The position numbers and the translations under genes are program-made. Below are positions 1-8,986 of a DNA stretch of 64,000 bases, piece by piece. Under the pieces are notes generated by a model. It saw nothing but the letters and a program-made list of their open reading frames with translations, ran no database searches and had not been told where the DNA came from. The first letter of the stretch is position 1, and every line of letters begins with the position of its first letter. Source of the DNA: Emticicia aquatilis (GTDB lineage Bacteria; Bacteroidota; Bacteroidia; Cytophagales; Spirosomataceae); assembly GCF_014644295.1 (NCBI RefSeq), contig NZ_BMKK01000008.1, positions 186,001 to 250,000 of the forward strand, given 5' to 3'.

Positions 1-155
1 GGATGTTAACAGGGTTTATTGGTTTTGCTACTTTTTTGTATTTACAAGCAAGACTATTACCTCATTTTCCGATAGCCACAGCATTTGCAATCGGTTTTGT
101 TGCTAATCTTATACTTAACTTAGTAATGCGGGCTTTGGTGAAGAGATTTGTATAG
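1..155 (+). CDS. C-terminal end of a hydrophobic membrane protein (partial)
   Basis: An open frame enters from the left edge and stops at TAG 153-155. The visible 50 or so residues are hydrophobic, with two stretches long enough to cross the membrane (around GFIGFATFLYL and AFAIGFVANLILNLVM) and a basic end (KRF). This suggests the last one or two transmembrane helices of an integral membrane protein. The start and most of the gene lie outside the window, so no family is assigned. The gene behind it is convergent. Confidence 0.55.
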   Translation, partial: MLTGFIGFATFLYLQARLLPHFPIATAFAIGFVANLILNLVMRALVKRFV

Positions 156-177
156 AAATTCAAATTCTCTACAAAGC

Positions 178-930
178 TTATTTTCCGTTGTAGAATTTGA
201 ATATTTGTAATAAATCAACTCGGTCTTTTACTGATAAATCATTTTGTTTGATAAATGCTTCAACCTCAGCTTTTTTATCCGACATCAGTTCCAATATTTC
301 TTTTTTATTGGTGCTAAGTTTCAAAACTTCGTTTCCTTGAGTGATAAACAACTGCTTATCTTTCGTTATTTTGATGTCTTTGCTACCAGTATTAAAAGCC
401 TCTACGTAGTCGGGTTTTTGGATATTTACTTTTGTGTATTCAAGTAATTTTATTTTGCCATCAACCAGTAATTCAAAAAAGCTTGGTTTTGTTTTATCGT
501 AATTATCAACAAACTCAAGTGTACTTACGTAGTTTTTAGGTAGTTGATTGTTTTTTTGTAATGTAAAACTCTTGATAAGTGTTCCCGAAATAACTTTTAC
601 GCCTTCGGGCGTATTAAATTCTACATCATTTCCATACAAAATAATTCTAATCTGAACATCAGTAAGCGAATCGAGCTTAACAGTCCCTTTGGGAGTTGAG
701 ATAGTCTTGGGGTAAAATCTGACGGTAGCAAGCGACCAGTCTTGGTCGAGATAGTAAGAACCCAGCACTTCAGTTGTGCGAGTATCAAAACCATAAAGCA
801 TGGTTGAGTTGTGTTGCCCAACCTTTAATCCTCCTACATTAAGTGCATCTTTAGTATTTTGCATCATACTATTTTGTGCCAAAACCGTAGTTCCGATTAG
901 GCACAAAAAAATGCTCGTCAGCTTTTTCAT
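178..930 (-). CDS. Secreted protein of unknown function
   Basis: A 250-residue protein. I chose the ATG at 928-930 because it begins with a clear signal peptide (MKKLTSIFLCLIGTTVLA, cleavage before QNS); an upstream in-frame ATG would add 12 residues before it. The mature part is rich in beta-prone segments, including a repeated D-x-T-K theme, and ends in a lysine-rich helix. No cysteine follows the signal, so it is probably periplasmic or surface-exposed rather than a lipoprotein. I do not recognise the family. It is monocistronic as far as can be seen and converges on the partial gene at the left edge. Confidence 0.6.
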   Translation of the reverse strand: MKKLTSIFLCLIGTTVLAQNSMMQNTKDALNVGGLKVGQHNSTMLYGFDTRTTEVLGSYYLDQDWSLATVRFYPKTISTPKGTVKLDSLTDVQIRIILYGNDVEFNTPEGVKVISGTLIKSFTLQKNNQLPKNYVSTLEFVDNYDKTKPSFFELLVDGKIKLLEYTKVNIQKPDYVEAFNTGSKDIKITKDKQLFITQGNEVLKLSTNKKEILELMSDKKAEVEAFIKQNDLSVKDRVDLLQIFKFYNGK

Positions 931-1037
931 AGAGTTAGGGATATAAAATTTGTGGCAGATAGCCAACAGTTTTTACATATAATAGATTCTAAATTATCTA
1001 ACGCAAACTCACGGCTGTTTAGTAAAAATAGGTGTTA

Positions 1038-1298
1038 CTAAATTACTAAGTTTACTATCAATAATAATATTGTAAGAAAGATAAGCAAGACCGTCTGACG
1101 AAATTCTGAACGATAATTTTCGCTATTATTTTTGAGACTTCTGAGTGAAAGAAGTTCAAAAAACAGACAACCTCCGCCCAAAACTCCAAGTGCAATTGAC
1201 TTAAATGTTGGCGAAGGCATTTGTGCAGGAGCAATGATAAGTCCTAAAAATAATACAACGATTATCCACTTAAAATTTTGACTTGATAAGAATGTCAT
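1038..1298 (-). CDS. Small integral membrane protein, unknown
   Basis: An 86-residue protein with three hydrophobic segments: residues about 10-25 (WIIVVLFLGLIIAPA), 34-50 and 68-86 (TVLLIFLTILLLIVNLVI). A short charged loop (RSLKNNSENYRSEFRQ) sits before the last helix. It starts 7 bases downstream of the lspA stop on the same strand, so it is probably cotranscribed with lspA. No family recognised. Confidence 0.55.
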   Translation of the reverse strand: MTFLSSQNFKWIIVVLFLGLIIAPAQMPSPTFKSIALGVLGGGCLFFELLSLRSLKNNSENYRSEFRQTVLLIFLTILLLIVNLVI

Positions 1299-1305
1299 GA
1301 TTTTA

Positions 1306-2136
1306 TTATTTTTTGTTTTCTACTTCCGAATTATCTTCACTTATATCTTTCGATGGCTCTTCGGTTAATCTAAATTGCTGGTCTTCGGCTACAATCTCTG
1401 TAATTTCTTCGTTGATTTCATTATTCAGATTTTCTTCTGCTTCTAAAGTTTCTTCGAGTGTTTCGCTTGAAACTTCTTCATTACTTAAAATTTCGTTATT
1501 AACATTTTCTTCTTCAATTACTGAAGCCTTTTGAGCGTGGTCGAATTCAAAGAATTTTTGTTGGAAAATCAAGATACTCACAACTCCGCAGAAAATACAA
1601 GCATCGGCAAAGTTGAAAATTGGTGTAGTGTTGAAATCTCCACCGATGAATGGAATCCAGTCGGGGTATTGTCCGTCAAGGCCATAAGCATAAAACATAT
1701 CAATAACTTGCCCATGAAACCACGGCGTAGAAGCTCCGATTGGAGCATTTCCAAGCCAGACACCGTAAAAAGTACTATCAATTACGTTACCGATTGCCCC
1801 ACCCAAAACTGCGGCTATCGACCAAAGCAAGCCCGAATGTGCATTTCTTTGTGCCAAATGTACCAAATACCAGCAGATTCCAACCATTGCACCCAAGCGG
1901 AAGGTTGTCAGGATTAGTTTTCCGTACTCGCCACCAAGTTCCATACCAAAGGCCATTCCTTTATTTTCTACATAGTGCAGTTTGAAAAAATCAGGAATAA
2001 GGTCAATCTCGCCATAATGATTTGGTAAAACATCATAATACATCCAAAGTTTGATTGCTTGGTCAACCAGAATCAATATTAGTGTCAAGAATAAATACTT
2101 GTAGGGAGATTTTCCTTTTAAAGCAATGTCAGACAT
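1306..2136 (-). CDS. lspA: Lipoprotein signal peptidase (signal peptidase II)
   Basis: Inner-membrane aspartyl protease that removes the signal peptide from diacylated prolipoproteins. At 276 residues it is much longer than the usual 160-170. Two things account for this: a periplasmic insertion of about 40 residues between helices 3 and 4 (GVWLGNAPIGAS...DFNTTPIF), common in Bacteroidota LspA, and an acidic, Glu-rich C-terminal tail of about 80 residues. Both catalytic Asp motifs are visible: GAIGNVIDS and FNFADACI. Four membrane helices are apparent. The tail looks disordered and cytoplasmic and is the odd part of this protein. A small membrane gene follows 7 bases downstream. Confidence 0.88.
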   Translation of the reverse strand: MSDIALKGKSPYKYLFLTLILILVDQAIKLWMYYDVLPNHYGEIDLIPDFFKLHYVENKGMAFGMELGGEYGKLILTTFRLGAMVGICWYLVHLAQRNAHSGLLWSIAAVLGGAIGNVIDSTFYGVWLGNAPIGASTPWFHGQVIDMFYAYGLDGQYPDWIPFIGGDFNTTPIFNFADACIFCGVVSILIFQQKFFEFDHAQKASVIEEENVNNEILSNEEVSSETLEETLEAEENLNNEINEEITEIVAEDQQFRLTEEPSKDISEDNSEVENKK

Positions 2137-2180
2137 GCGTGAAATTTTATTTACTAAAAATAATTTAAACTATGAGACAA

Positions 2181-2188
2181 CAAAAATA
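2181..2188 (-). promoter_or_regulatory. Bacteroidota -7 box upstream of lspA
   Basis: Read on the minus strand this is TATTTTTG, an exact match to the Bacteroidota -7 consensus TAnnTTTG, about 45 bases before the lspA ATG. I did not find a well-spaced -33 TTG. Confidence 0.4.
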
Positions 2189-2232
2189 GACTAAACTCTC
2201 GAATACTCTATCAATTTTGTTGAATTTACTCT

Positions 2233-3438
2233 CTAAGAAGCTTTATTCATTCTTCTTTCTCGCTCTTTTTTTACTAACAAAAACTCTCGGCTGCTTTGTC
2301 CCGCAATTGAAGAGTTTTCTTCAGCACGACGGAATAAATACGGCATAACGGCCTCAACTGGCCCATAAGGTACATATTTCGCTACATTATAGCCAGCATT
2401 TGCCAAATTGTAAGAAATATTATCGCTCATTCCCAAAAGTTGTGCAAACCAAATTCGAGCATCATTTTTGGCAATCCCATTTTCTTCCATCAGTTTCACG
2501 CAAAGCAAACAACTATCTTCGTTATGAGTGCCGAGGCAGATAGAAAGTACGTCAATATTATCAATGGCGTAATGCACGGCTTTATTAAAATCAACGTCGG
2601 TATCCTCTTTAGTAATATGAATCGGGCTTTTATATTCCATTTCGGCAGCACGACGGCGTTCTTTTTCTATATATGCCCCACGCACGAGTTTTCCTCCAAC
2701 TGTATAGCCTTCGGCACGTCCTTTGTCACAAGCTTTGATTAGGTTATCAAGACTTTCCCAACGATATAATTGATACGTATTATAGACAATCGTTTTGCCA
2801 CCTACGTTATATTTTTTCATCATTTCGTAGCAAACATTATCAATCACATCTTGAATCCAAGTTTCTTCTGCATCCAAAAAAATCTTTACGTTGAGTTCGG
2901 CAGCCAATTTGCAGAGTCTATCAACTCGATTATGTACTCTTTCAAAAGCAGCTTTATCTTCTGCGGTTAATTCTTCTTCGTGTTCTTGTACTTTTTCAAG
3001 AAGTTCGACCGAACCAATTCCTGATACTTTAAACACCGAAAATGGTATATCAGTGGTCTGTTGAGATGCTTTTTTGATGGTTTTTACTAATTCTTCGGTA
3101 GTTTTATCAAAATCCTTTTCGTTGTCTTCTCCTTCCACCGAGTAGTCGAGAATCGTACCGATTTTGCCCTTTGCCAAATTTTCTATTGTTTTCTGGCAAG
3201 TTTCTATGCTTTCTCCACCACAAAATTGGCTAAATAAAGTATTTTTAATAAGAAATTTTACAGGTAAACCTAATTTAAGTATTAATTTTATAAAAAAAGT
3301 TCCTATCTTTACGAGCCAATTTTGATTCATCATCGCAAAAATTAAATATGTTTTGCGAAGTTTACTGTCTGACTGATGAGCAAAGGCCACCGAAGTATCC
3401 TCAAAACTCAAGTTATGATTCTGCGTAGCAGTTTTCAT
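2233..3438 (-). CDS. Proline dehydrogenase
   Basis: FAD-dependent oxidation of proline to pyrroline-5-carboxylate, the first step of proline use. The 401-residue protein shows the beta/alpha-barrel signatures of the family: GTILDYSVEGED near the front, KLVRGAYIEKERRRA (flavin and substrate contacts), GTHNEDS, and a C-terminal YVPYGPVEAVMPYLFRRAEEN with the substrate-carboxylate-binding RR pair. It is a stand-alone enzyme; the P5C dehydrogenase half of PutA is not fused and not nearby. I placed the start at 3438 (MKTATQNHN), rather than the longer in-frame ATG at 3543, because the longer form would overlap the likely promoter. Confidence 0.88.
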   Translation of the reverse strand: MKTATQNHNLSFEDTSVAFAHQSDSKLRKTYLIFAMMNQNWLVKIGTFFIKLILKLGLPVKFLIKNTLFSQFCGGESIETCQKTIENLAKGKIGTILDYSVEGEDNEKDFDKTTEELVKTIKKASQQTTDIPFSVFKVSGIGSVELLEKVQEHEEELTAEDKAAFERVHNRVDRLCKLAAELNVKIFLDAEETWIQDVIDNVCYEMMKKYNVGGKTIVYNTYQLYRWESLDNLIKACDKGRAEGYTVGGKLVRGAYIEKERRRAAEMEYKSPIHITKEDTDVDFNKAVHYAIDNIDVLSICLGTHNEDSCLLCVKLMEENGIAKNDARIWFAQLLGMSDNISYNLANAGYNVAKYVPYGPVEAVMPYLFRRAEENSSIAGQSSREFLLVKKERERRMNKAS

Positions 3439-3540
3439 GTTTGTCGATTTTAATTTTTTAAAATAAATAGTTTTGTCGATGAGTTGTATTATTTCAAGAA
3501 AAAATATTAAATAGAAATAGTTTTTGTTTGAAATCTGGTG

Positions 3541-3548
3541 CAAATATA
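3541..3548 (-). promoter_or_regulatory. Candidate -7 box for proline dehydrogenase
   Basis: On the minus strand this reads TATATTTG, matching TAnnTTTG. It would give a leader of about 95 bases before the chosen start at 3438. No clear -33 element was identified. Confidence 0.35.
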
Positions 3549-3586
3549 TTACATTTAAGGTGTATTTTTTTTGATTTTTTTATAAA

Positions 3587-3602
3587 AGCGAGTTATCTCG
3601 CT
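3587..3602 (+). promoter_or_regulatory. Short hairpin just upstream of the DAHP synthase start
   Basis: Perfect inverted repeat AGCGAG-TTAT-CTCGCT, ending 14 bases before the ATG at 3617. It could be an operator or a leader hairpin near the initiation site. Function is unknown. Confidence 0.3.
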
Positions 3603-3616
3603 CCTTTAATTAACTA

Positions 3617-4711
3617 ATGAAAGCAAATTTAGACGTACTTCCTCTTAGCAGTTGGATTGATACCGCAGGGAAGCCATTGATTATCGCTGGGCCGTGTAGT
3701 GCCGAGACCGAAGAACAAGTTTCGGAAACCGTATCTCGCATCGCCAAAGAAGGCTATGCACATGTGATACGTGCGGGTGTTTGGAAACCTCGTACTCGTC
3801 CAGGTAGTTTTGAAGGCATGGGAGAAGCTGCTTTGCCGTGGTTGGTTGAAGCAAAAAAACAAACAGGTTTACCAATTGCAATCGAAGTAGCTACACCTCA
3901 ACATATTGAGTTGGCATTGAAATATGGCATCGACATCCTTTGGATTGGTGCAAGAACAACCGTAAACCCTTTTAACGTACAGGATTTAGCTGATGCTTTG
4001 AAAGGTGTTGATGTACCAGTATTAATCAAAAACCCAGTAAACCCAGATTTAGCTCTGTGGGTGGGTGCTTTTGAGCGTATCGCTGGAGCAGGTATCAAGA
4101 AAATGGCGGCTATTCACCGTGGTTTCTCTAATGCCCAAGAAACAAAATTCCGTAACTCTCCAATGTGGCAAATGGCGGTTGAGTTAAAAACACTTTTCCC
4201 TCAATTACCAATCATCGGCGACCCAAGCCACATGGCCGGAAAACGTGCATATTTGTATGAATTGGCTCAACGTGCATTAGACCTAAACTATGATGGTTTA
4301 ATCATCGAATCGCACCGTAATCCAGACGAAGCATGGTCTGATGCCTCTCAACAATTGACTCCAGAAGCTTTGGGCGAAATGTTGAAATCATTGGAAATCC
4401 GTAAGGCTTCTTATGGTGTAGAATTCCAAAACGAATTAGACCAATTACGTCAGAAAATTGATAATATCGACCGTGAATTACTCGAAGTTTTAGCAGCTCG
4501 TATGTCAGTTGTTGAGAAATTGGGAGAATATAAGCGTGAAAATAACGTGGCTGTTTTGCAACTTGACCGTTGGAAAGAATTGCACAACAACCGTGCTGAT
4601 TTAGGTAAAAAATTAAACCTTTACCCTGAATTGGTTGAAGAAATGTTCAAATTGATTCACATGGAATCTATCCGTAAGCAAACAGAGGTGATGAACCAAC
4701 AACCTGCTTAA
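3617..4711 (+). CDS. Bifunctional DAHP synthase / chorismate mutase
   Basis: Catalyses the first step of the shikimate pathway (PEP + erythrose-4-phosphate to DAHP) and, in its C-terminal part, chorismate to prephenate. Residues about 15-265 form the type I-beta DAHP synthase barrel, with IAGPCSAET, RAGVWKPRTRPGSFEG, KNPVNPD, AAIHRGFS, GDPSHMAGKR and IIESHRNP. Residues about 275-360 form an AroQ-type helical chorismate mutase (LRQKIDNIDRELLEVLAARMSVVEKLGEYKRENN). This order is typical of Bacteroidota and allows prephenate feedback through the mutase domain. The length of 364 is normal. A strong terminator follows. Confidence 0.93.
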   Translation: MKANLDVLPLSSWIDTAGKPLIIAGPCSAETEEQVSETVSRIAKEGYAHVIRAGVWKPRTRPGSFEGMGEAALPWLVEAKKQTGLPIAIEVATPQHIELALKYGIDILWIGARTTVNPFNVQDLADALKGVDVPVLIKNPVNPDLALWVGAFERIAGAGIKKMAAIHRGFSNAQETKFRNSPMWQMAVELKTLFPQLPIIGDPSHMAGKRAYLYELAQRALDLNYDGLIIESHRNPDEAWSDASQQLTPEALGEMLKSLEIRKASYGVEFQNELDQLRQKIDNIDRELLEVLAARMSVVEKLGEYKRENNVAVLQLDRWKELHNNRADLGKKLNLYPELVEEMFKLIHMESIRKQTEVMNQQPA

Positions 4712-4733
4712 TCATAGGATTTGTATAAAACTA

Positions 4734-4768
4734 AACGTGCCATACTTTTGAAGTGTGGCACGTTTTTT
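4734..4768. terminator. Rho-independent terminator, probably bidirectional
   Basis: Stem AAACGTGCCATAC / GTGTGGCACGTTT (one G-U pair, 7-base loop) followed by TTTTTT on the plus strand. It sits between the convergent DAHP synthase gene and the small secreted-protein gene, and the A-rich left flank would serve the minus strand. Confidence 0.85.
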
Positions 4769-4776
4769 ATTTGGGC

Positions 4777-5094
4777 TTAATGAAAGTATTTCCACATTTT
4801 CATTTTGAAGAATAATTGTTTGGTTTGCTTACTCATAGCGTCCATATTTATTTCTCGATTAAAACATATAGAAGTTTGCGAAGCCAACAGATAATAGCAA
4901 TCTCTTTTCTTGGGTAAATATTGAGAAATCAGTGGCTTATTTTGAATAATCAGTAAATTATCTCTGAAAATGGGTTTAGTTTTATTGAAATTAACTGATT
5001 TAATGAATGATGGATGCGAACGATAAATATCTATTTGGGCAAAAGAAAATGTTGAAAATAAAAGCAGCCCGAAAATCAAGAGTAGTTTTTTCAT
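4777..5094 (-). CDS. Small secreted protein, unknown
   Basis: 105 residues from the ATG at 5092-5094, chosen because it opens a good signal peptide (MKKLLLIFGLLLFSTFSFA, cut before QIDIY). The mature part of about 85 residues has three cysteines and ends in a basic aromatic segment (KMKMWKYFH). No family recognised. It ends against the shared terminator with the DAHP synthase gene. Confidence 0.5.
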   Translation of the reverse strand: MKKLLLIFGLLLFSTFSFAQIDIYRSHPSFIKSVNFNKTKPIFRDNLLIIQNKPLISQYLPKKRDCYYLLASQTSICFNREINMDAMSKQTKQLFFKMKMWKYFH

Positions 5095-5261
5095 GAGTCT
5101 ATTATAAGCTGGTTGTTTGTATAATAACGTAGATTTATTACTTAAATTTTCTTTCACAGCACTTCGATTTCAATATAATTTCTCTTTCTATTTTATGAGG
5201 TATCTGATAATTTTTTGATATTTGTGATACTTGAAAATTTCATCTATTCACAATATACTTT

Positions 5262-8200
5262 ATGCTAAAAGTTTTCTCCACGCTCGTTCTTCTTTTTATT
5301 ACCTCAATCACATTTTCACAAGAAAGTAAAGTTCCACTTTGTGGTACGCCAGATAGCCAAATTCTTGACGCAAAAGTTTTAGAACGGATGCGAAATGCAG
5401 GCAAAAATCCTAACCTAAGAATGGCAGATTTACCAATGTTAGAGTGTTTGGTGGCGGTTGCGGTGGAGTATGATATTTATCTTAATTACAATAAAAATCA
5501 AGATTTAATAAAAGGGAAAGTTTATGAATATTTTGAGAAAGTTTCGAAAGTGTATGAAGATGAAATGGAAATTAAACTTACTGTTAATCATATTGAGATT
5601 ATTACAACAAATAGAAGTGACACACTGCAAAGAGGCAAAAAAAAATTAGGTTATCATATTGCACATTTATTCAAACTCTATGATGCCGTGCCAAATTTTG
5701 CTGCTGGCATTGCTTTTATTTCGAAAACCTCTGATGGTCAATATGACCTTTATTGTATTTCTGGAAATTTTAATGTAAAACAACAAGTGTTAAAAACAAT
5801 GGCACATGAAATTGGACATTGTTTTGATTCTCCCCATACACATAATTGTAATTGGCCTAATGGCCCTATAGATATTTGCTATAGTGCCGAAGGCGGATGC
5901 CTAAATGATGGTGTCATGAATGTTATAGGTTCAATTATGAGCTATTGTCAAAATAATGTTATGAGTTTCCACCCTTTTTGTAGAGAAGTAATAAGAAATA
6001 GAGCTGATGAAATTCTACCATTTATAATTACATCACCGAATAAACCAATTATTGAATCACTTGAACAAAAAAGTGTATCTACGCAACCCTATTTAGCTTG
6101 GAAATTCAATCTTAAAACCATTAAATATCAACTGCAAGTAAGTGACAATCAAACATTTATAAAGCCAATTATTGATTCAACTCTCTATTCAAATTTCTTC
6201 CAAGCATATAGTTTAGAAAATAATAAATCTTATTATTGGCGAGTCAAAAGCATTAATCAGAAAGGCACAAGCGATTGGTCAGAAACGGCAAAGATAACCT
6301 GTGATGGATTACAAACTGCATTAATACCAATAATAAAAGGTGCTTTTTTAGATAAAGAAAATATTGATAATGTCAGTTTAGAAGTTTATCCAGTTATTGG
6401 AGCATCTACATATGAATTTCGGCTCACCGACTATTACAATTATTCACAATATGGTTTTGATAGGACACGATTAAATAATACTGTTACATTTAGAGTCAAT
6501 TCTCCTAAATTTACCTTTAACGAGCTTCAAAGAAACGATTTTTATAATCCGTTATTTTATTGGCAAGCAAGAATCATTAAAGATGGGAATGAAGGGGAGT
6601 GGACATCCATTCAAACCTTTAATAAAATCAGTCCTATTTCACATATTTTTCCTAAACAATCGTCAAAACAAGGTACTTCATTTCCAATAATTTGGCAGTT
6701 TGGTTCGGCAAATGTCAACAGAGAATATACGTTAGAAGTAGCAGAAGATGAAGATTTTAAAAGAATTCATACACAAAGAACACGAGTATTGAATAAGATG
6801 GGAGAATCAGGTGACATCCTATCTGGTTTGGGTTATGAAATAATTGAAAACTTGAAAACCAATACTGTTTACTATTATAGATACAAAGAAAAAGATGGAG
6901 TAAATAGCTGGGTTGTGTCTTACTTTAAAACAGGAAGTTCAAATTCAAAATGGAAATTTATTAATCCTGTAAATCAACCATTTGTTGGTGAAACACAATA
7001 TTTTACACAAAATAATGATTCATCAAAAGTCCTTTTTATCAATAAAACAGGAATTTATCAGACAGATGGAATAAATTGGGAAAAAGTACTTAATCCATTA
7101 ACAACGAAGGGATTGATAAACCCAGACTATTTTACTAAGATTAAAACAGATTTACAAAACAATATTTATTTCAATCAGCCAAAGGTGGGTTTTGTAGAAT
7201 ATGATGGAAACAATTTATTCCCTTTAAGTAGTAGTCTTCCCTTTAGTCGCAAAACAGCCTTTGATTTCGTTATTGATAAAAACAAAGTAATTTATATTAC
7301 TGTAGCAACTGATTCATCATATTTTAACATTTACAAATATTCACAAGGGCAATGGAGCAGATTACCAAATATTAGTAAAATACAAAATTTGGGACCCGTA
7401 TTATATATTGATAAGAACAATAACTTGTGGGCAACAATTGCTGATGAAGGTATTTTCAAATTTAACGGAAAATCATGGGAAAATATAATCTCAAATACTA
7501 AAAGCTATATTTATGGGTCATTTACCTTTGATTCAAAAGGAAATATTTGGTGGGTTGATATAAAAAACAATTATTATAATATCAATAGAAGAGCTCCTGA
7601 TAATTCACTTAAATCATATTTAGCTTTGCCTTCTAACGGAGATTTACCTTTAGCTAATTATAAAAATTTAATTTCAGATAGAAAAGGAAATATGTGGTTA
7701 CTGGCTGATATCAATCAAAAAGTAGTTCTTTTTAAACTTCAAGATGAAAAATGGGTAAGAGTTGATGTGGAAAATGACCTTCCTTTGCCACTACGATTTT
7801 TGAGTGATTATTCAGGCATGACAGTAGATAAGCAGAATCGTCTTTGGATTTTCACTAATTCATTTGGGGCTTATATCTACGATGATTCTGGCCAAGTCAA
7901 ATCACAAACAATCAATGCTGAAAAAATCCTTAATCAAAGAAATACAACTAAACCTTTCAAAATAATTGCGAATGCAAGTTCAAACTTACCATTAAGCTAT
8001 AAACTTGTATCAGGTCCAGCTAAAATTAAGAAAGATAGTATCACTTTAACTGGTGAAGTAGGTAAAGTAACGCTACAAATCTCTCAACCTGGAAATGAAA
8101 TCTACGAACCAGCTAAAAATGTTGAACTTTCGTTTGAAGTGACTGCTAAAGCAACACAAACTATATCATTTGCCAAAATCGAGCAAAAAACGTTAGCTGA

Positions 8201-8867
8201 AAAATCGTTTACTCTAACTGCTACAACTACTTCAGGTTTACCAATTACCTATCAAATTGTTTCAGGTCCAGCAATAGTTAGTAGCAATGTAGTTACACTA
8301 ACAGGTACAGGAAAAGTTACAATAAAAGCCAAACAAGAGGGTAATGCTGAGTTTTTGGCTGCTAATGAGGTAATGCAAGAGTTTTGTGTGATTCCTGCCA
8401 AGCCTATAATTTCGGCGGATGCTTCCAATAATTGGATTTTAGAAGTAAATGCTGATAAAAACCTACAATGGTACTTTAATGGAACAAAAGTAGAAAATGG
8501 AACAAAAAGTACGCTTTTAGTGACTCAAAACGGACAATACAAGGTTGAAGTCTTTAATTCAGATGCTACATGTGCGTCAAATACTTCTGATACTTTCCAA
8601 TTGCTTATTCTTGCAAACGAAGATGATAAGAGTCAAACAATTAAAGTTTTTCCTAATCCAGCTGATGACTGGGTGACAGTTGATTCAGAAAACTCCCTAA
8701 AAATTAACTCAGTTAAGCTATATGATTTAAAAGGAAGTTTGCTTTATACGAATGAAAAATCTGAATTACCTCATAAAATAAAAATACATAGTTCTTGGCA
8801 AGGCAACGTATTACTCGAAATCAAAACAAATGATAAAACCTATCTCAAAAAGTTAGTTTTAAATTAA
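5262..8867 (+). CDS. Large secreted multidomain metalloprotease-like protein with T9SS sorting tail
   Basis: 1201 residues, exported by a signal peptide (MLKVFSTLVLLFITSITFS) and probably displayed or released through the type IX system. In order: a reprolysin-like zinc protease domain (about residues 60-255) with MAHEIGHCFDSPHTH, matching HExGHxxxxxH, and a downstream SIMSYC consistent with a Met-turn; fibronectin-III-like segments (about 265-560) with YYWRVKSINQKGTSDWS; a two-component-regulator-type beta-propeller region (about 570-880) with repeated NNLWAT/GNIWWV/GNMWLL blades; two related beta-sandwich repeats containing LPLSYKLVSGPA and LPITYQIVSGPA (about 895-1045); an Ig-like segment; and a C-terminal type A sorting domain (IKVFPNPADDWVTV...LKKLVLN). 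The substrate is unknown; adhesion or extracellular proteolysis is inferred. Confidence 0.8.
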   Translation: MLKVFSTLVLLFITSITFSQESKVPLCGTPDSQILDAKVLERMRNAGKNPNLRMADLPMLECLVAVAVEYDIYLNYNKNQDLIKGKVYEYFEKVSKVYEDEMEIKLTVNHIEIITTNRSDTLQRGKKKLGYHIAHLFKLYDAVPNFAAGIAFISKTSDGQYDLYCISGNFNVKQQVLKTMAHEIGHCFDSPHTHNCNWPNGPIDICYSAEGGCLNDGVMNVIGSIMSYCQNNVMSFHPFCREVIRNRADEILPFIITSPNKPIIESLEQKSVSTQPYLAWKFNLKTIKYQLQVSDNQTFIKPIIDSTLYSNFFQAYSLENNKSYYWRVKSINQKGTSDWSETAKITCDGLQTALIPIIKGAFLDKENIDNVSLEVYPVIGASTYEFRLTDYYNYSQYGFDRTRLNNTVTFRVNSPKFTFNELQRNDFYNPLFYWQARIIKDGNEGEWTSIQTFNKISPISHIFPKQSSKQGTSFPIIWQFGSANVNREYTLEVAEDEDFKRIHTQRTRVLNKMGESGDILSGLGYEIIENLKTNTVYYYRYKEKDGVNSWVVSYFKTGSSNSKWKFINPVNQPFVGETQYFTQNNDSSKVLFINKTGIYQTDGINWEKVLNPLTTKGLINPDYFTKIKTDLQNNIYFNQPKVGFVEYDGNNLFPLSSSLPFSRKTAFDFVIDKNKVIYITVATDSSYFNIYKYSQGQWSRLPNISKIQNLGPVLYIDKNNNLWATIADEGIFKFNGKSWENIISNTKSYIYGSFTFDSKGNIWWVDIKNNYYNINRRAPDNSLKSYLALPSNGDLPLANYKNLISDRKGNMWLLADINQKVVLFKLQDEKWVRVDVENDLPLPLRFLSDYSGMTVDKQNRLWIFTNSFGAYIYDDSGQVKSQTINAEKILNQRNTTKPFKIIANASSNLPLSYKLVSGPAKIKKDSITLTGEVGKVTLQISQPGNEIYEPAKNVELSFEVTAKATQTISFAKIEQKTLAEKSFTLTATTTSGLPITYQIVSGPAIVSSNVVTLTGTGKVTIKAKQEGNAEFLAANEVMQEFCVIPAKPIISADASNNWILEVNADKNLQWYFNGTKVENGTKSTLLVTQNGQYKVEVFNSDATCASNTSDTFQLLILANEDDKSQTIKVFPNPADDWVTVDSENSLKINSVKLYDLKGSLLYTNEKSELPHKIKIHSSWQGNVLLEIKTNDKTYLKKLVLN

Positions 8868-8894
8868 TAAAAGTGTGTATTGACGCTTTTTTAG

Positions 8895-8956
8895 CGAATT
8901 AAGAATTGATAATTGTAGCATAATTCTCAATTCTCAATTCTTAATTCCTAATTCTT
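8895..8956. repeat. AT-rich intergenic repeat of AATTAAGAATT type
   Basis: An imperfect inverted repeat built from alternating GAATTAAGAATTG and CAATTCTTAATTC units, placed between the protease-like gene and the methyltransferase gene. A related block lies at 13032-13118. No coding potential is seen. Confidence 0.45.
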
Positions 8957-8959
8957 CCC

Positions 8960-8967
8960 TATCTTTG
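8960..8967 (+). promoter_or_regulatory. -7 box of the methyltransferase gene
   Basis: TATCTTTG, an exact match to TAnnTTTG, 19 bases before the GTG start at 8987. Confidence 0.55.
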
Positions 8968-8986
8968 CAAAAAAAACATTATAGAA

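Noticed and set aside
1531-1917. Open plus-strand frame of 128 codons antisense to lspA
   Set aside because: Covers conserved lspA sequence, no recognisable protein features or promoter.
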